From: a virus
Virus record (IMG/VR): IMGVR_UViG_3300002835_000669
Span: 1 to 32,627 of that record
DNA length: 32,627 nt
Reading direction: 5' to 3' (one strand)
Shown here piece after piece: positions 23,581 to 32,047 of the stretch (positions within the stretch are counted from its first letter, which is position 1; each line of letters begins with the position of its first letter). Position numbers and translations under genes: made by a program. The notes beneath the pieces are model-generated. The model saw nothing but the letters and a program-made list of their open reading frames with translations. It was not told where the DNA came from and searched no databases.

Positions 23581-26500
23581 TATAGTTTATACATTGAAGA
23601 TGAGATAATTTGTCTTGAGACCATACCATAACTATTTACCAAGGAACCATCACCCGACATTCCAGCAGAAGCACCACTTCTAGATTTAACTCTAACTGGT
23701 GGCATTGAATTTCCTCCAGACCCCTGCATAATAATAAGTGATTGTCCAGATTTATTATATGATGGAGTCTGACTTATATCTTCAGTAATAGATTTATTTA
23801 CTGAAGGATCTCCAATTACCTCAATAAATTCTAGCTTCCGCTTTGGTTTTTCTAGAGGTGTTGATGATCCTGGAGAACTTGAAGAAGATCCAGAATCTGA
23901 TGCTGGTGAATCTGTTCCTGAAGGTGCTAGACCTGCACCTTTAAATTCAAAGTGTCCACCATGACTTCCTGGATAATCATTAGCAATCCAACCATAGTTT
24001 CTACCATTTGCTCTAATCCAAGAATTAGAACCACCATGAATATCCATTGCAATTCCAGACATATGTAGTGATCTGCCAGCACCACCAACTGCTCTATTTT
24101 TTTCTGGACTTCTTTTACTACTTGAAACATCAGATGCTCTAACTTTTCCACCAGAATCTTTCATCATTTTGGCGAAAGCTTCTGCTGCTCCTTTACTGAA
24201 TACCACTGGTCTTCCTTGCTCATCTTTAGCACCTTGAATTGTAAATCCAGGTCCAGTATCCCAAATACCTTTCGTTGGAATAATTCCATTTCCACCACCT
24301 CTACCACCTTTTCCAGCGGCTGGATCACCAATAACCTCAATAAAGCTTTTAGCAAATTTTGGTTGTGAAGAACCTGGAGTTGAAGAACTAGATGCTATAT
24401 CGGATGATGCTGATGAAGGATCTGGTTGAATAGATCCACCAAATGGAGATTCTTTATTATATCTTGATAATGGATTGAATCTAGAAAGAACATTGTTCTT
24501 TGGCATTCCATTATCTCTTGGATTAGTCGCCGCTTCCCAGTGTAGATGAGGACCACTGGATTTACCAGTGTTTCCTAAAGGACCTAAAATTGTTCCTTTC
24601 TTAACTTTCTGTCCAGCCTTGACAGATGCTTTTTTATCCATATGTCCATAAAAATGCCCAATCCCTTTATTATCAATCCAATTGACCCAGTTTCCATAAC
24701 CACCATCATATCCTGTCGCTTCAACCACACCATCAGTAAATGCTTGCAGTGATTCTCCTCTAGTGCCAGCAATGTCAACACCCATATGCATACCAGGAGA
24801 CAATGCAAAGTTTCGTAGTCCCATACTAGAAGTCACTGTATGATTTCCACCCATCGCTAAAAATGGAATTATGTGGCGATTTATTCCATTGCCACCACCT
24901 TTTTTGCCGTCATTGCCTGTAAGTTTTGACGCAATATCTCTTGGAATATTTCCACCCCCCTTAACCTTAGCAAGTGCAGATCTAATTTTTTCTGGGGTCA
25001 TAGAACTTCTTTGACCTGGATAATAAAATTTACCCTGAGCGTTTGGTAATGATGCAAATTCTTGCGACAACCCCTGCATAAACCGCTCATCACTCATTTC
25101 ACCCTTCAACCATCTTCTACCACCTCTATTGCCTTCTATATTAACCTTAGTAATAATTAGATCTTGGTTTTTTGGACTATAAAGATCTTTATCTGGATTC
25201 AACCCAGCCGCTTTTGCTCTACTAAGCAGATATTGTGGTAATTGTTGATACTTTCCAACAGCACCAGTTGCTATTCTGGCAACTTCGGCAATGGTCATTT
25301 TAGTAGCACCTTTTAAAGTAGTGCTAGGATACATTGCTTCATAATTTCCACCAGATTCTTTACCAGCAATCAAATCAAGGAGTGGACCCCATTGCCCTTC
25401 AGATACTCCACCACTAGGGGCAGAAGTACCATCACCACCAGCACCACCTTCAGGTCCACCCTTCTTCTCTTCTTCTTGCTTTTTCTTTTCTTGTAGTGAT
25501 TTAAATTGATTTTCTTGGGACTTAACACTGATGAATATTTTTCTTTTTGCCCAAGTTGTTAAATTCTTACTGAATTCACCAATAATTCTCTTGTTAAATC
25601 CAGGAACCGAAAATTCTTCGTTCTTCAACGCCATACCAATTGAAGAACCAATAGATTCCGCAATCGCATCAGTTCTTGACTTAGAAACTCTTTCACCCAA
25701 ACTAATATCCAAACCAAGTCTCATTGCCTCACCGACAAATGGTATTGCTCCATATGCTGATGATAGATTTGCAAATCTCTTTGCACTTTCTTCATCTTTA
25801 AGAATAGTACCTTTTGCTCTGTTTAGTGTCTGTTGTGATAGTGCTGCTGTTGTAGTTGTTTTTCTTTGGACTGCCGAATTTGATCTTGGAAGACTTCTGC
25901 TACTACCTCCTCTTACATTAATAGATCCACCAAATGCTCTTCTTTCAATTGGATTTTCTTTATCTGCTTCAGCAACTCTTCCTGTTAAATTCTCATATAT
26001 TTTCTTTCCAGCCCATTCACCAATTCCAGCCCCAACAAATCCACCTACAGCAGCGCCGACAACAGGAATTGGAATTAAACCTTGACCTATTGCTCCACCA
26101 ATTCCAGCACCTAATGATGCACCTATTGCGCCAACAATAGCGCGATCAAGTTTTTCTCCTAATGCTAAATCAATACCAATACCAATCAAAGCACCAATTA
26201 CGGGAACTCTTTTAAAAATTTTGGAGAATGATTTAAGTCTTTTTATAATTTTAGCGGCCGCGGGAGATTTTAAAGCACTACTAGCGGCACCTACTGCTTT
26301 GCCTGCAAATTTAGCAGCACCTTTAGTGGCAGTTTTAACTCCTTGTTCTAATGCTTCACCACCAACTCTTTTAACTAAGGATGATAAAGGACCTTTAATT
26401 AAATTAAAGATTACTCCACCCGCTTTCTTAAATAGATTACCTGCGATTCTTCCTGCCTTTAAAAGTAATTTTCCAATTAATTTTGCAGGAGGGCCAATAA

Positions 26501-27296
26501 TTTTAGAAGTTAATTTTGCAATAAATTTAACTTGTTTAGGGAATACCGTCGTTAATGTGATAATTCCAAGTTTTAGCACATTCCAGGTATTGGTAAGTCC
26601 CTTTCCAATATCCTTGAACATTCCAATAATAATTGGTGCATTCTTTAAAAGAATATTAATTAAACTTCCTACTAAAACATTTAATAAGAAGTTTTTAATC
26701 ATATCAAAGAGACCAACTTGGGGCGCAGTGATACCTAATTTTTTCTTCTTTTTAGTATCCTTTTTCTCAAGATCTTTTTCTTGCTCCTCAGATTTTTTCT
26801 TTCTTGCCTCTAGATATCTTTGACGATCTTCTTGTTTTTGATTTAGTAGTTTTTCAGTTGATATTTCTTTTACTTTTATAAAATCAACTTTGATTTCCTC
26901 TAACTCTTTTAGAATTTCTTCACGAATATTTGACTTAATAATTGCACCACCCTTTCCACCATCACCAGACTTTCTTTCTTCAGCAGTTTTAACTAAAGCG
27001 CCTTTAGATTGTTTTACTATTGCTGAAGATTTTTTTAAAATTAATCCACCACCTTTCTTGATTTTACTACCAGCATTTTTAGTCTTAGCAAGAAGTTTAT
27101 TGGTGGATATTCTCTTTTTCTTGTCTTTTACTCTATCTTTAGTAATTTGAACAAGTGCTCCAGGAGCACCTCTGAGAGCAAGTGAACCAGCAGACCTAGC
27201 TCCACCACCCAAAAGCATTCTACCTGCTCCACCAGCAGCTCCCCTAGCAGCACCCGCCAAAAGCATTCTACCCGCACCAAGAAGTAAAGGAAGCAT
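23580..27296 (-). CDS. Tail tape-measure-like protein with three peptidoglycan-hydrolase domains (1238 aa)
   Basis: The N-terminus is Ala/Gly-rich and basic, followed by a Lys/Glu coiled-coil stretch (~120-180). Hydrophobic helices follow at ~187-225, and Gly-rich hydrophobic segments at ~365-430 are echoed by a degenerate copy at ~510-555. A lysozyme/transglycosylase-like domain (~630-765) has a G-K-E-S-G-G-N-Y motif with Glu near 644. An M23 endopeptidase (~815-920) has H-M-G-V-D and H-L-H zinc ligands. An M15-type carboxypeptidase-like domain (~1060-1120) has S-L-H-M-S-G-I-A-M-D and H-G-G-H-F-E. Between and after them lie two F-I-E-V-I-G-D-P motifs (~985, ~1155), also found in the 811-aa neighbour. 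It likely travels in or near the tail tube and opens the cell wall at injection. It starts 3 bases after the 811-aa gene. Confidence 0.75.
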   Translation of the reverse strand: MLPLLLGAGRMLLAGAARGAAGGAGRMLLGGGARSAGSLALRGAPGALVQITKDRVKDKKKRISTNKLLAKTKNAGSKIKKGGGLILKKSSAIVKQSKGALVKTAEERKSGDGGKGGAIIKSNIREEILKELEEIKVDFIKVKEISTEKLLNQKQEDRQRYLEARKKKSEEQEKDLEKKDTKKKKKLGITAPQVGLFDMIKNFLLNVLVGSLINILLKNAPIIIGMFKDIGKGLTNTWNVLKLGIITLTTVFPKQVKFIAKLTSKIIGPPAKLIGKLLLKAGRIAGNLFKKAGGVIFNLIKGPLSSLVKRVGGEALEQGVKTATKGAAKFAGKAVGAASSALKSPAAAKIIKRLKSFSKIFKRVPVIGALIGIGIDLALGEKLDRAIVGAIGASLGAGIGGAIGQGLIPIPVVGAAVGGFVGAGIGEWAGKKIYENLTGRVAEADKENPIERRAFGGSINVRGGSSRSLPRSNSAVQRKTTTTAALSQQTLNRAKGTILKDEESAKRFANLSSAYGAIPFVGEAMRLGLDISLGERVSKSRTDAIAESIGSSIGMALKNEEFSVPGFNKRIIGEFSKNLTTWAKRKIFISVKSQENQFKSLQEKKKQEEEKKGGPEGGAGGDGTSAPSGGVSEGQWGPLLDLIAGKESGGNYEAMYPSTTLKGATKMTIAEVARIATGAVGKYQQLPQYLLSRAKAAGLNPDKDLYSPKNQDLIITKVNIEGNRGGRRWLKGEMSDERFMQGLSQEFASLPNAQGKFYYPGQRSSMTPEKIRSALAKVKGGGNIPRDIASKLTGNDGKKGGGNGINRHIIPFLAMGGNHTVTSSMGLRNFALSPGMHMGVDIAGTRGESLQAFTDGVVEATGYDGGYGNWVNWIDNKGIGHFYGHMDKKASVKAGQKVKKGTILGPLGNTGKSSGPHLHWEAATNPRDNGMPKNNVLSRFNPLSRYNKESPFGGSIQPDPSSASSDIASSSSTPGSSQPKFAKSFIEVIGDPAAGKGGRGGGNGIIPTKGIWDTGPGFTIQGAKDEQGRPVVFSKGAAEAFAKMMKDSGGKVRASDVSSSKRSPEKNRAVGGAGRSLHMSGIAMDIHGGSNSWIRANGRNYGWIANDYPGSHGGHFEFKGAGLAPSGTDSPASDSGSSSSSPGSSTPLEKPKRKLEFIEVIGDPSVNKSITEDISQTPSYNKSGQSLIIMQGSGGNSMPPVRVKSRSGASAGMSGDGSLVNSYGMVSRQIISSSMYKL

Positions 27297-27299
27297 TTC

Positions 27300-29735
27300 T
27301 TATAACCCTCCCCACATATTGTATATTGATGCTACAACTGCCAGTGTTGGTTCTTCTTGCCTATAAGAACTAAATCCTGGCACACTATTACCCGATTGAT
27401 TTGAAACCCCTGTATTTGTTGGAACTTGTGGTTTGGATGGTAAAGGTAATGCTGTAATGGTTGGTTTATTTGACGGGGGTTTCGGTATGTCTTGTTTTGG
27501 TTTGGTTGAAGCAGCAATAGATGCTGGAGAAGTTAAACTAGATGAAGATATTGCCGGCGCAGTTTTTTCTGATTCATTCTTCTTTCCAAGAACTGACTTC
27601 GCCAAATCACCTTCTATCTTTACATCAGTTTTTTGTTCATTGGCGTTTGCTTTTGATTGTGGAGATAAAAATGCAGATGCAGAATTTTTTTCTGCATTTT
27701 CGGATTTCAATCTTGGACTGTCTTTTGCCGGATCACCAAGAACCTCTATAAAGCTTTTAGCAAATTTTCCTTTTGTGGTATCATCTGGTGCTGTTCCCGA
27801 ATCTGATGAAGGTGATCCAGTAACTTCAACTTGTTTTAATGTTGGATCTAATCCTTCTTTTGATCCAGGTAACCAAGATCCACTCTTTCTGGAAACTGCA
27901 AATTCCTTACCAGCAGCAATAGCGTTTCTAGTTGCTACTTCTTTACTTAATCCAGACTTTATGGAATCATTATAATGTGTATTATATGCTTGCTTATATG
28001 CAAAGTAAATATCTGCTTGAGGATCCACTTGTATCTTAAGTTTTCCACCTGCCTCTGATGTTTTTGACATCAACCACTGATTAAGAGCAGCAGAATTAAT
28101 AACTGTTTTTCCTTCTTGACTACTTGGTTTAATACCAGTTAATTGATCTTTTTGACCAAAGATCATACTCAATCCAGCACCTTTAACTACTTTGTTAATT
28201 TGCTTAACTGTAAATGTTCCAGATGATCCTTCTCTTTTGTATGCAACAGCATATCTTTTCGCCGCTGCTCCAGAACCAACATTTATAGTTCTCTGGTCTG
28301 ATCCTTGCATGTAAACTGCAGGATCAAATCCTATTGATCCACCTTCGTTTGCTGCTTGAACTTTAATATCACCAATAGATGCAACTTGTCTTTTAGTTGA
28401 TCCACCAAACATTTTATTGATACCATCAAGATATGCTGGCCCACCCAGATAATCGGCAGCACCTTTCTTTAAAACATATTCATTAGTTTCTAGAGCAGTT
28501 AAGTGCTTATCGGGACCTAATCCGGAAACATCATAAGAGGTAGTATCAGATCTTACAGTACCACCTTCATTCGATACTTTATCATCGAAGGTCATTTGCT
28601 TCTTATCACTTTGTTTGATAGGAGCGATTGACCCTGCGTTAAATTTAAGTTGAATTGGCGCCCCTTGTGGTGATTGTTGTTGTTGCTTTTTCTCACCAGT
28701 AATATCTGGACTTTGAATTTGTGGAGGTTCTGGAATATTTGGTACTTGAGGTGTTCCTATCTGAGGAGAACCTGGAAGTATTTTCAAAGCATTATTTAAA
28801 ATGTCAATAAATCCTTTTAAGGCAGAATTGATCGTATCAATAAAACTTCTTACTGGTTGAACAACCATAAAATCAATAAATTTTATAATTGTATTGAAGA
28901 ATCCTACAATACCATCAACCAATCCTTGAATTGGTTTCAAAAGAATCATTGGATTTTTAATTACTTTCAGCAACCAAACAACAATAGATCCCATTAAGAC
29001 ATTTAATAGGAAATTTGTAATAGTATCAAAAATACTTGTAAAAGGTTTTGTTATTTTTTTGAGAAGTCCAGATCCCGTATCTTTTTTTTCTTTTTCTAGA
29101 TCTTTCTCTTCTTGTTTTGCTTGTCCTAATTCACTCTGTTTCCTTTGAGATTCTTCTCGTTTTTTATCTAATCCAAGCTGCTTCTCCAAAACTTTCAACA
29201 GATCTTCTACAACGGAACTAATTCCTTTAAGAGAATCTAGTAGATTCTTAAAAAAGTTTGAAAGATCTTCTTGCTTTTGTTTTGGTTCTTCTTCCTCTTC
29301 TTTTTTTACTGGTTTTATCTCATCTTGAGGTTGTCTCTTTGCCAACACACCGCCAGGTGGTAAAAGTTTTGACGAATCAATGGGTTTAACTTTCCCAGTT
29401 CCAGATTCTGCTTTTTTATTGACAAACTTATCTGCCTTTACTTTTTGAGATTTAACCTTGAATTTTCCAGTGCTTCTTCTAACTCTTTTAAACTCACCTG
29501 TAAGTAAAGTCTGAGATTTAGAAATCTTTTTATCTACTGCTTTTCCTTTTGACTGAGATGCTTTTATATCAAGCTCAGTTAGTTTTTCTCTTAGTAGGGT
29601 CTTATAATCTCCATAATCAAAATCAAATATGTCCTCTAGTCCCAAAATTTTGAGAATTTCGGGACTAATATCCTCCTCGACTAGATTTTCATCGTTAGTA
29701 GTTTGCTCATATTGAGTCTTGGAGGTTTCTGCCAT
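27300..29735 (-). CDS. Large tail protein related to the 1238-aa neighbour (811 aa)
   Basis: The acidic N-terminus (D-E-N-L-V-E-E-D) leads into a Lys-rich region (~60-130). A Glu/Lys/Gln coiled coil follows at ~160-225, then a hydrophobic segment F-D-T-I-T-N-F-L-L-N-V-L-M-G-S at ~235-262 that aligns with the equivalent segment of the 1238-aa protein. Residues ~400-640 form a separate domain with Y-V-L-K-K-G-A-A-D-Y-L-G-G; no hydrolase signature was seen. The motif K-F-A-K-S-F-I-E-V-L-G-D-P at ~655-668 is nearly identical to one in the neighbour. The low-complexity Ser/Pro C-terminus ends in Y-N-M-W-G-G-L. Position between the gp26 and gp27 equivalents and the coiled-coil/hydrophobic layout suggest a tape-measure or hub protein. 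T4 gp29 (590 aa) is the nearest positional counterpart. Confidence 0.6.
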   Translation of the reverse strand: MAETSKTQYEQTTNDENLVEEDISPEILKILGLEDIFDFDYGDYKTLLREKLTELDIKASQSKGKAVDKKISKSQTLLTGEFKRVRRSTGKFKVKSQKVKADKFVNKKAESGTGKVKPIDSSKLLPPGGVLAKRQPQDEIKPVKKEEEEEPKQKQEDLSNFFKNLLDSLKGISSVVEDLLKVLEKQLGLDKKREESQRKQSELGQAKQEEKDLEKEKKDTGSGLLKKITKPFTSIFDTITNFLLNVLMGSIVVWLLKVIKNPMILLKPIQGLVDGIVGFFNTIIKFIDFMVVQPVRSFIDTINSALKGFIDILNNALKILPGSPQIGTPQVPNIPEPPQIQSPDITGEKKQQQQSPQGAPIQLKFNAGSIAPIKQSDKKQMTFDDKVSNEGGTVRSDTTSYDVSGLGPDKHLTALETNEYVLKKGAADYLGGPAYLDGINKMFGGSTKRQVASIGDIKVQAANEGGSIGFDPAVYMQGSDQRTINVGSGAAAKRYAVAYKREGSSGTFTVKQINKVVKGAGLSMIFGQKDQLTGIKPSSQEGKTVINSAALNQWLMSKTSEAGGKLKIQVDPQADIYFAYKQAYNTHYNDSIKSGLSKEVATRNAIAAGKEFAVSRKSGSWLPGSKEGLDPTLKQVEVTGSPSSDSGTAPDDTTKGKFAKSFIEVLGDPAKDSPRLKSENAEKNSASAFLSPQSKANANEQKTDVKIEGDLAKSVLGKKNESEKTAPAISSSSLTSPASIAASTKPKQDIPKPPSNKPTITALPLPSKPQVPTNTGVSNQSGNSVPGFSSYRQEEPTLAVVASIYNMWGGL

Positions 29736-29736
29736 T

Positions 29737-29898
29737 CTACTGTTGTGCTTGTTTTGCCTTTTCTTCTTCTAAATGCTGTTGAAGTAATGCAACATAAATG
29801 TCCCTTTCCCAAGGGATCATATTCTCAATCTCCATTAATGAATATTTATGATACTGCATCAAGGCAAAATTAAGTTTGTAGTAGTTTTCAAGGTCCAT
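29737..29898 (-). CDS. 53-aa protein in the T4 gp51 position
   Basis: An ATG at 29898 begins a 53-residue helical protein: M-D-L-E-N-Y-Y-K-L-N-F-A-L-M, then M-I-P-W-E-R-D-I-Y-V-A-L-L-Q-Q-H and a Glu/Lys/Gln tail. The P-W-E-x-x-I-Y-x-x-L-L pattern is familiar from small tail-assembly proteins encoded next to tail tape genes. It lies 11 bases after gp26 and 1 base before the 811-aa gene, so it is tightly embedded. T4 has gene 51 (hub assembly, 249 aa) after 26, but this protein is far shorter and not clearly homologous. A chaperone role for hub or tape assembly is inferred. Confidence 0.65.
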   Translation of the reverse strand: MDLENYYKLNFALMQYHKYSLMEIENMIPWERDIYVALLQQHLEEEKAKQAQQ

Positions 29899-29909
29899 AT
29901 GGACCAGAC

Positions 29910-30629
29910 CTATCCGAAAAAACTGGAAAGACCCTCTAGAACCACTGTACTTTCAACTTCAGTTTTTGGATTTGTGATTTTAACTTCATGGGAAAGTTTT
30001 GGCATTGTTTCAAAGAACTTCTCAATCTGTTTGAATTGTTGAGAATTCATTTGATCCAAAAATTCATTGAGTTCCTTTTTAGTGACATCTGTTGTGTCCC
30101 AAACTTCCTCATCATTATAAATCTTATCAATACAAGATGCGATTAGATCAAATGATTGATCCACGGTATTACTTGAATTGAAATCAAAGTTAGACTTAAT
30201 AAATTGATCTAGTGATGGATACTTCATTTCCATCATCAAATTAGCATCTACTTTAATTTTGTTAGTATGCTCCTCACTCTTCTTGACTTTAATATCATCA
30301 ATCAGAATCTTAACGGGAACAGGTGTAACTTCATCGTCGGGGGCGATTAGATTAACCTCAATTTCTTCCCCAACAGATTTTCCTCTGATGTTAAGGAATA
30401 GGTATTCAATATCAAAAGTTGGTAGTGATTCTACTTTAATATTTTTCGACTGAATACAATTTTTAATTACAGTTTTAATTGCTGTTGTGATTTGCTTCAT
30501 ATCCTCACTCTCCAAGGCGAGAACAAGAAGTTTTTCTTCTTTTACTAGAAATGGTCTATATTTAATCGTCTCACCAGTTGATGGCAATTCCAACTCATAA
30601 GTTGGCGTAGAAATCTTTGGTAAAGGCAT
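29910..30629 (-). CDS. 26: gp26-like baseplate hub protein (239 aa)
   Basis: The protein opens with M-P-L-P-K-I-S-T-P-T-Y-E-L-E-L-P-S-T-G and R-P-F-L-V-K-E-E-K-L-L-V-L-A, the characteristic start of the T4 baseplate/gp26 family. A mixed alpha/beta body with I-E-Y-L-F-L-N-I-R follows, then a helical C-terminal half containing F-L-D-Q-M-N-S-Q-Q-F-K-Q-I. Length is near T4 gp26 (208 aa). It is expected to be part of the baseplate hub assembly pathway. A TAGGAG ribosome site lies just upstream of ATG 30629, and a late promoter AATAAATA lies 26 bases before the ATG. It heads the hub operon running to the gp5-like gene and beyond. Confidence 0.78.
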   Translation of the reverse strand: MPLPKISTPTYELELPSTGETIKYRPFLVKEEKLLVLALESEDMKQITTAIKTVIKNCIQSKNIKVESLPTFDIEYLFLNIRGKSVGEEIEVNLIAPDDEVTPVPVKILIDDIKVKKSEEHTNKIKVDANLMMEMKYPSLDQFIKSNFDFNSSNTVDQSFDLIASCIDKIYNDEEVWDTTDVTKKELNEFLDQMNSQQFKQIEKFFETMPKLSHEVKITNPKTEVESTVVLEGLSSFFG

Positions 30630-30654
30630 AATCTCCTATACAATTCAGATACTT

Positions 30655-30662
30655 TATTTATT
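30655..30662 (-). promoter_or_regulatory. T4-type late promoter AATAAATA for gp26 and the hub operon
   Basis: The minus strand reads AATAAATA, 26 bases before the gp26 ATG and followed by a clear TAGGAG ribosome site. It lies in the 39-base gap after the 297-aa tail protein and probably starts the long hub/tape transcript. Confidence 0.65.
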
Positions 30663-30668
30663 GTGGTA

Positions 30669-31562
30669 TTAGAAGATGTTAAATCCCCCAGAAGGAGCTT
30701 GGCCAGATGCCTGAACTGCCAACTCTTGACTTATTGCCGTATTGATCTGCGAATCAGTAAATCCTCCTCTCGAAACAGGAGATGCATTATTAAATAACTG
30801 GGCAGGATCTACAACTGAACCTCCACCATAATCGGGATTGGCGTTGAAACTATCAGTTCCATTATTATAAACCTGATTAAACACTGCCTGATCAGAAGGT
30901 GTTTGTGGAACTGATCCCATATTTGTAGCACTAAACACTCTAGTTCTCACATATCTCAAATAATGAAATGAAACAGTAACCTTAAGAAGATCACTTGACT
31001 CATATGAAACTGGGATGGAAACTAAGTTTGTTGGAAATGCTGAAATGAATTGATATTTTAAAGTTGCATTCATAGAACCTTTTGTTCCAAAATCTTTTTC
31101 AAATTTTGTCAAGTAAATGTCATTTCTATAATCAAGCGGCCAATTCATTCTATAAAATGTAGTTGGGTCTTTATATTGTTCTGTGTTAAAAGTGCTTCCC
31201 TCTCCAACAACATAATTCATCCAAGAATTTAAATATTCTATTACTTTATATTGATGATCGACATAAAATGTTAGATCAATACTATCATCATAAATTCTAC
31301 GATATGCCATCTTTTCTGTCACACCGTGATAATCATTCGTCACTTCGTGTGTTGCAAGACTTGATCCTGGTAAAGATGCTTCGCAGCAAGAAATATTAAT
31401 AAGTTCGCCGTCAGTTCCCAGATTTAATCCACGCTGTCCCACAAATTTTGCAAATCCTCCGCCAGTAGTAATATCTACCATATATACGGAAGTTTGTGCT
31501 GGTCGGAGTAATTTTTGTTTCAACTCCGACATTCTAAACTGCTTAGGCCCTGGTGCTGCCAT
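30669..31562 (-). CDS. Tail-tube-like baseplate protein, gp48/gp54 type (297 aa)
   Basis: Residues ~50-130 have the tube-fold pattern: C-C-E-A-S-L-P-G-S-S-L-A, Y-H-G-V-T-E-K-M-A-Y-R-R, D-S-I-D-L-T-F-Y-V-D, then Y-L-N-S-W-M-N-Y-V-V-G. T4-like tail tube (gp19) and tube-initiating baseplate proteins (gp48, gp54) share this layout. At 297 aa it is much longer than gp19 (163) and nearer gp54 (320) or gp48 (364), so I favour a tube-cap/initiator. The C-terminus is Gly/Ser/Asn-rich and flexible. ATG 31562 faces the divergent gp4 gene across only 41 bases; no strong ribosome site is seen. It precedes gp26, in keeping with a baseplate function. Confidence 0.65.
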   Translation of the reverse strand: MAAPGPKQFRMSELKQKLLRPAQTSVYMVDITTGGGFAKFVGQRGLNLGTDGELINISCCEASLPGSSLATHEVTNDYHGVTEKMAYRRIYDDSIDLTFYVDHQYKVIEYLNSWMNYVVGEGSTFNTEQYKDPTTFYRMNWPLDYRNDIYLTKFEKDFGTKGSMNATLKYQFISAFPTNLVSIPVSYESSDLLKVTVSFHYLRYVRTRVFSATNMGSVPQTPSDQAVFNQVYNNGTDSFNANPDYGGGSVVDPAQLFNNASPVSRGGFTDSQINTAISQELAVQASGQAPSGGFNIF

Positions 31563-31563
31563 T

Positions 31564-31571
31564 TATAAATA
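31564..31571 (+). promoter_or_regulatory. Perfect T4 late promoter TATAAATA for gp4
   Basis: TATAAATA occurs on the plus strand 33 bases before the gp4 ATG, an exact match to the T4 late consensus. It lies in the 41-base divergent gap. On the opposite strand a weaker TATAAAGT (31585-31578) precedes the tail-tube-like gene, so the gap may serve both directions. Confidence 0.72.
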
Positions 31572-31603
31572 TTTTTAACTTTATATATTATGTAGCAAGG
31601 ATA

Positions 31604-32047
31604 ATGGCAGAAAGTATCAAGAGTAAATACAAACCATCTTATCCAAACAAATACAAGGGTGATCCAAATAATATCATCTGTAGAAGTAGTTGGGAAAGAA
31701 AATTCTGTAGTTATTGTGATCTAAATGAAAACATCTTAGAATGGGGATCGGAAGAATTTTGGATTCCCTATGTCTCCCCAGTTGATAATAGAGTTCACAG
31801 ATATTTTCCAGACTTTATCATAAAGGTTAGAGAAAAATCTGGAGAAACTAAAACATATGTTGTAGAAGTTAAACCAAAAAGACAAACTAATCCTCCAGTG
31901 AAAAAATCCAGAACAACAAAGTCATACATTCACGAATGCAAAACATATGCAGTGAATCAAGCAAAGTGGAAGTATGCAAGAGAATACTGTGAGGATAGAC
32001 TCATAGAATTTAAGATCATTACCGAAGAAGAACTAGGAATCAAGTAA
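31604..32047 (+). CDS. 4: gp4-like head completion protein, PD-(D/E)xK nuclease fold (147 aa)
   Basis: Length matches T4 gp4 (150 aa). The nuclease core is visible: R-S-S-W-E-R-K-F-C near the start, H-R-Y-F-P-D-F-I-I giving the PD motif, and Y-V-V-E-V-K-P giving the E-x-K motif. A basic K-K-S-R-T-T-K segment and Y-A-V-N-Q-A-K-W-K-Y-A follow. The family finishes heads after DNA packaging and before tail joining, and is thought to use a TnsA-like nuclease fold. I start it at ATG 31604 behind AAGGA. An in-frame extension upstream to 31553 would cross the TATAAATA promoter and is unlikely. Its stop overlaps the next ATG (TAATG). Confidence 0.85.
   Translation: MAESIKSKYKPSYPNKYKGDPNNIICRSSWERKFCSYCDLNENILEWGSEEFWIPYVSPVDNRVHRYFPDFIIKVREKSGETKTYVVEVKPKRQTNPPVKKSRTTKSYIHECKTYAVNQAKWKYAREYCEDRLIEFKIITEEELGIK

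Noticed and set aside
26221-26823. 200-codon open frame on the plus strand opposite the 1238-aa gene
   Set aside because: It is antisense to Lys/Ile/Leu-rich coding sequence, lacks a ribosome site, and its composition mirrors the real gene. The same applies to 25531-26085 and 27433-27975.
29843-29850. CATAAATA late-promoter-like box
   Set aside because: It lies inside the 53-aa coding region and is more than 100 bases from the next start, far from the ~20-35-base spacing of the others; probably codon chance (H-K-Y).
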